The position numbers were made by a program, and so were the translations under genes. Under the pieces are notes generated by a model. It did not search any database. It worked only from the letters and a program-made list of their open reading frames with translations, and had not been told where the DNA came from. From a bacterium HR39 (GTDB lineage Bacteria; Pseudomonadota; Alphaproteobacteria; Geminicoccales; Geminicoccaceae), in NCBI GenBank assembly GCA_002898955.1, contig BEIP01000029.1, positions 1 to 8,855 of the forward strand: 8,855 nucleotides of DNA, written 5' to 3'. Within the stretch, counting starts at the first letter, position 1. Each line of letters opens with the position of its first letter. This document shows, piece by piece, positions 6,290 to 8,855 of the stretch.

Positions 6290-7300
6290 TCAGGCGGCCC
6301 GGGCCGCCTCGCGGCGCCGGCGGCGCTTCTCGGCGTAGGTGAGGGCGGCCTCGCGCACCCAGCGGCCCTCCTCCCACGCCCGACGCCGCTGCTCCAGCCG
6401 CTGGCGGTTGCACGGACCGTCGCCCCTGACCACGCGCCAGAACTCGTCCCACGGCACCTCGCCGAAGTCGTAATGGCCGCGCTCGGGATTCCACTTCAGA
6501 TGGGGGTCGGGGATCTTCAGCCCCAGCCGTTCGGCCTGCGGCACCACCGCGTCGACGAAGCGCTGGCGCAGTTCGTCGTTGGTGAACCGCTTGATCTTCC
6601 ACTTCATGCTCTGGGCGGTGTGCCACGAATCCTTGTCCGGCGGACCGAACATCATCAGCACCGGCCACCACCAGCGGTTCAGGGCGTCCTGCACCATGCG
6701 CCGCTGTTCGGGCGTGCCCTGCGCCATGGCCATGACGATCTCGTAGCCCTGGCGCTGGTGGAAGCTCTCCTCCCGGCAGATGCGGATCATGGCCCGGGCG
6801 TAGGGGCCGTAAGAGCAGCGCTGCAGCGGCACCTGGTTCATGATCGCCGCGCCGTCCACCAGCCAGCCGATGATGCCCACGTCCGCCCAGGTGAGCGTGG
6901 GATAGTTGAAGATGGAGGAATATTTGGCCTTGCCCGAGAGCAGCTGCTCGATCAGCTCCTCGCGGCTCACGCCCAGCGTCTCGCAGGCCGAATACAGATA
7001 GAGACCATGACCCGCCTCGTCCTGGATCTTGGCGAGCAGGATGGCCTTGCGCCGCAGGGTCGGCGCCCGCGTCACCCAGTTGCCCTCGGGCAGCATGCCG
7101 ACGATCTCGGAGTGGGCATGCTGGCTGATCTGACGGATCAGCGTGCGGCGGTAGCCCTCCGGCATCCAGTCGTCCGGCTCGATGCGGATCTCCGCATCGA
7201 TCTTCTTCTGGAATTCCTCCTCGAGCCGCACCTCCTCGGCGTCCTTCGGCCGCTGCGCCTCCGCGCCCTTCGGCACCAGATCCAGACCCTGCGTGTACAC
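6290..7300 (-). CDS. paaA: phenylacetyl-CoA 1,2-epoxidase catalytic subunit PaaA
   Basis: PaaA is the di-iron oxygenase that converts phenylacetyl-CoA to its ring-1,2-epoxide in aerobic phenylacetate breakdown. The protein has 336 residues, with about 23 extra N-terminal residues relative to E. coli PaaA. GTG 7300 was chosen because the family match begins there and a long SD (GGAGGAGGGGAG, 7314-7303) precedes it, though the frame stays open further upstream. Expected di-iron ligands are all seen: Glu65 in [16 protein letters not shown], Glu95 and His98 in [14 protein letters not shown], Asp149 in [10 protein letters not shown], and Glu178 and His181 in [11 protein letters not shown]. Lys91, matching the conserved active-site lysine, is present. 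The C-terminal [18 protein letters not shown] and the Arg-rich tail are normal for longer PaaA forms. It heads the paaABCD operon. Confidence 0.97.
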   Translation of the reverse strand: MYTQGLDLVPKGAEAQRPKDAEEVRLEEEFQKKIDAEIRIEPDDWMPEGYRRTLIRQISQHAHSEIVGMLPEGNWVTRAPTLRRKAILLAKIQDEAGHGLYLYSACETLGVSREELIEQLLSGKAKYSSIFNYPTLTWADVGIIGWLVDGAAIMNQVPLQRCSYGPYARAMIRICREESFHQRQGYEIVMAMAQGTPEQRRMVQDALNRWWWPVLMMFGPPDKDSWHTAQSMKWKIKRFTNDELRQRFVDAVVPQAERLGLKIPDPHLKWNPERGHYDFGEVPWDEFWRVVRGDGPCNRQRLEQRRRAWEEGRWVREAALTYAEKRRRRREAARAA

Positions 7301-7302
7301 GG

Positions 7303-7314
7303 CTCCCCTCCTCC
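7303..7314 (-). promoter_or_regulatory. strong Shine-Dalgarno site deciding the paaA GTG start
   Basis: On the minus strand the purine run GGAGGAGGGGAG lies just upstream of GTG 7300. It offers several anti-SD pairings at 2-9 nt spacing and supports this GTG over starts further upstream. Confidence 0.7.
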
Positions 7315-7333
7315 GGCCGGGCGTCCCGCTCCC

Positions 7334-7362
7334 GATATGATACGAAACGCTGGCCGGTTCAA
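7334..7362 (-). promoter_or_regulatory. candidate sigma70-type promoter for the paa operon
   Basis: This is an AT-richer patch in an otherwise very GC-rich region. On the minus strand TTGAAC (7362-7357) is followed after 17 nt by CATATC (7339-7334). A better -10-like hexamer, TATCAT (7342-7337), lies only 14 nt away. A start near 7327 would give paaA a short leader of about 27 nt. The TTGAAC contains the stop codon of the small upstream gene. Match quality is poor to moderate, and no PaaR-type operator palindrome was recognised. Confidence 0.25.
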
Positions 7363-7622
7363 CGCATGTCCGTATCACGTCGCGGCCCGCCCGGGGTACC
7401 CTGATCTTCCCGCCCTTCCGGAGGACCGACACAGCCGGGGCGCGAGGGCGGCGCGGCGTCGCCGCAGGAAGCCACGCCCACCAGCCGGTCGGGATGTTCG
7501 GGATCCGGCCGGGGATAGCAGACGACGTCGGCGAGGGTACGGTAGCACCACACCAGCCCCGCCGGCGCGGATGCGGCGGCGAGGACCGAAAGCGCCAAGA
7601 GCCACGCGGCGAAGGACGGCAA
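7359..7622 (-). CDS. small Cys-containing secreted protein, probable
   Basis: An 87-residue protein with a TTG start at 7622, preceded by GGAGGAG (7632-7626) at good spacing. This is one of the strongest SD sites in the window and the main reason to believe the gene. The N-terminus [19 protein letters not shown] is a short hydrophobic stretch ending in Ala-X-Ala, like a signal peptide cleaved near 19-21; there is no proper lipobox. The mature part begins [26 protein letters not shown], with Cys26 and Cys35 in a C-Y-R-T-L-A-(x)3-C-Y pattern. I recall that pattern from small periplasmic proteins or lipoproteins of Alphaproteobacteria whose function is unknown to me. Residues 54-87 are Gly/Pro/Arg-rich and may be poorly conserved. 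It lies 58 nt upstream of paaA in the same direction and could be co-transcribed, but nothing links it to phenylacetate. It is divergent from the PAS-GGDEF gene. Confidence 0.6.
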   Translation of the reverse strand: MPSFAAWLLALSVLAAASAPAGLVWCYRTLADVVCYPRPDPEHPDRLVGVASCGDAAPPSRPGCVGPPEGREDQGTPGGPRRDTDMR

Positions 7623-7625
7623 GGA

Positions 7626-7632
7626 CTCCTCC
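7626..7632 (-). promoter_or_regulatory. Shine-Dalgarno site deciding the TTG start of the small secreted protein
   Basis: GGAGGAG on the minus strand, with its GGAGG core 5 nt before TTG 7622. A near-perfect SD immediately ahead of a signal-peptide-like N-terminus is good evidence for a translated gene despite the rare start codon. Confidence 0.65.
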
Positions 7633-7759
7633 GACGGCTGCCGGCGACGAGGCTAGCACCGGAACCTTTCGCGGACGTTGACAGCCGGGGGGTGGAAGCG
7701 TCACCGATGTTTACCAACCGTTAGGGGAAACGTGCGATCCTGTCCCCGGACAGCCAGCC

Positions 7760-7764
7760 GGAGG
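7760..7764 (+). promoter_or_regulatory. Shine-Dalgarno site deciding the start of the PAS-GGDEF gene
   Basis: GGAGG lies 8 nt before GTG 7773. The frame opens at 7725 after TAG 7722-7724, and no other in-frame start before the PAS domain (for example GTG 7821 or GTG 7842) has a comparable site. Confidence 0.6.
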
Positions 7765-7772
7765 ACGACCGG

Positions 7773-8855
7773 GTGCCCGGGCGTGAGCTTCCACCCCGCA
7801 CGCTGGACGACGGCCATCCCGTGACGCGGTGCGGCGCGGCGGTGCCGGACGCCGCCGGAGCCGCCACGCCGGCACCGGCCGGTCCGGCGCGGCCAGCGGC
7901 CGGCGAGGGGGAGCCGGCGCAGCCCGGGACCGATGCGGGTCGCGGGTACGCGGATGTCGGCCGTGGAGGGGACGGGCCGCCCCTCTTCCCCGACGGCGAC
8001 TCCGAGCAATGGCTGCGCGACGTGGCGGAGCTCGCCTCCGACTGGTTCTGGCAGACGGACGCCGAGCTGCGCTACGTGTGGTTCTCCGAGAACGTGGAGC
8101 GCATCACCGGCATCCCGCGCACCTGGTTCTACGGCAAGACCCGGGCGGAGATCGCCGGGCCCGACAACGACCCGCAGACCCTTGCCGAACACTGGCAGCG
8201 GGTGCTGCGGCGCGAGCCCTACCGCGACTTCGAGTTCGAGATCGCCGGGCCGCACGGGCCGGTGTGGGTGCGCAGCAACGGCCGGCCGCTGTTCGACGCC
8301 TCGGGCCGCTTCCTCGGCTACCGCGGCACCGGTCGCGACATCACCGCCCTCAAGCTCGTGGAACTCTCGCTGCGGGAGAGCGAGCGGCGCTATCGCGAGC
8401 TGGTCGAGCTCCTGCCCGATGCGGTGGTCGTCCACCGCGACGGCGTCATCCGCTTCGCCAACCACCGCACCGCCGAGCTCCTCGGCCACGACGGCCCGGC
8501 CCGGCTGATCGGCACCCATGTCCTCGACCACGTCCATCCCGAGGACCGGGTGCTGGTGGTGGAACGCTGGCGTCGGCTCGCGGGCAGCGGGCGCGTGCCG
8601 CCGGCCGAGATGCGGCTGGTGCGCGCGGACGGCACCGTCGTCCACGTTGAGACGCGGGCGGTGCGCACCGTGTACGCCGGCGGACCGGCGGTGCTGGTCA
8701 CCGCCCGCGACATCGGCGAACGCAAGGCGGCCGAGCGGCGGCTCGCCTGGCTTGCGTACCACGATGTGCTCACCGGCCTGCCCAACCGGCGGCGGCTGGC
8801 CGCGGCGATGGAGGAGACGCTGCGCGGGAGCCGTGGCGCGGCCCTCTTCCTGCTC
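7773..8855 (+). CDS. PAS-PAS-GGDEF signalling protein (probable diguanylate cyclase), 3' truncated
   Basis: The frame stays open from GTG 7773 to the window edge (361 codons, no stop). Residues 1-75 are a Pro/Ala/Gly-rich, probably disordered segment without signal peptide or membrane helix, so the protein is likely cytoplasmic. A first PAS domain (about 82-195) has ELASDWFWQTDAELRYVWFS and ends GYRGTGRDITALK, the usual PAC ending. A linker with LRESERRYRELVELLPDAV starts a second PAS domain (about 207-318) with RFANHRTAELLGH and VTARDIGERKAAERRL. Then LAYHDVLTGLPNRRR (Asp331, Asn338) is the canonical start of a GGDEF domain, which makes cyclic di-GMP from two GTP. The GGDEF active-site loop, and any EAL domain after it, lie beyond the window, so cyclase versus degenerate or bifunctional activity cannot be decided. 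It is divergent from the small gene upstream of paa, with 150 nt between starts. Confidence 0.92.
   Translation, partial: MPGRELPPRTLDDGHPVTRCGAAVPDAAGAATPAPAGPARPAAGEGEPAQPGTDAGRGYADVGRGGDGPPLFPDGDSEQWLRDVAELASDWFWQTDAELRYVWFSENVERITGIPRTWFYGKTRAEIAGPDNDPQTLAEHWQRVLRREPYRDFEFEIAGPHGPVWVRSNGRPLFDASGRFLGYRGTGRDITALKLVELSLRESERRYRELVELLPDAVVVHRDGVIRFANHRTAELLGHDGPARLIGTHVLDHVHPEDRVLVVERWRRLAGSGRVPPAEMRLVRADGTVVHVETRAVRTVYAGGPAVLVTARDIGERKAAERRLAWLAYHDVLTGLPNRRRLAAAMEETLRGSRGAALFLL

Noticed and set aside
6473..7681. A 402-codon plus-strand open frame opposite paaA and the small gene
   Set aside because: Shadow of paaA. Composition is His/Arg/Leu-rich and it crosses two real genes and an intergenic region.
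7678..7683. A complete sigma70 promoter at the perfect TTGACA
   Set aside because: No acceptable -10 hexamer at 16-18 nt (the 17-nt position reads TCACCG), so it is mentioned only as a weak signal.
7701..8762. A 353-codon open frame on the minus strand opposite the PAS-GGDEF gene
   Set aside because: Its translation is rich in His/Gly/Asp/Arg with no family motif, while the plus frame shows two PAS domains and the GGDEF start. It is a high-GC shadow.

Overview
The window is a very GC-rich (roughly 70% by eye), densely packed bacterial chromosomal segment. Nearly every reading frame is open, so real genes were chosen by family motifs, Shine-Dalgarno (SD) sites and neighbour spacing rather than by ORF length. 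The gene content (paaABCD, a YdjC/ChbG-type deacetylase, an MprF-like membrane protein, a PAS-GGDEF protein, rpiB and a conserved ~95-residue protein) suggests a Proteobacterium, probably an alphaproteobacterium of Rhodospirillales type. That placement is an inference from gene content only. No rRNA, tRNA, CRISPR array, IS element or phage gene was seen.

Left block, 1-3816, plus strand: the 3' end of a probable GT-C/PMT-type membrane glycosyltransferase, an MprF-N-terminal/YbhN-like polytopic membrane protein, a family 2 glycosyltransferase and a ChbG/HpnK/NaxD-type deacetylase. Together they look like an envelope lipid- or polymer-glycosylation module, in the same general style as the Arn (ArnC/ArnD/ArnT) or Francisella FlmF/NaxD/FlmK pathways. 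The product is unknown.

Middle block, 3771-4595: rpiB on the minus strand has its 3' end overlapping the deacetylase 3' end by 46 bp in antisense. It is divergent from a small conserved gene of unknown function.

Right block, 7300 down to 4663, minus strand: a compact paaABCD operon with gaps of 11-16 nt. It encodes the oxygenase, structural subunits and maturation factor of phenylacetyl-CoA 1,2-epoxidase. The reductase gene paaE and the rest of the phenylacetate pathway are not here. Just upstream, in the same orientation, is a short gene for a small Cys-containing secreted protein with a TTG start and a strong SD.

Right edge, 7773-8855, plus strand: a PAS-PAS-GGDEF signalling protein, cut by the window end and divergent from the paa side. 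GTG or TTG starts are frequent here and each chosen one has a clear SD.
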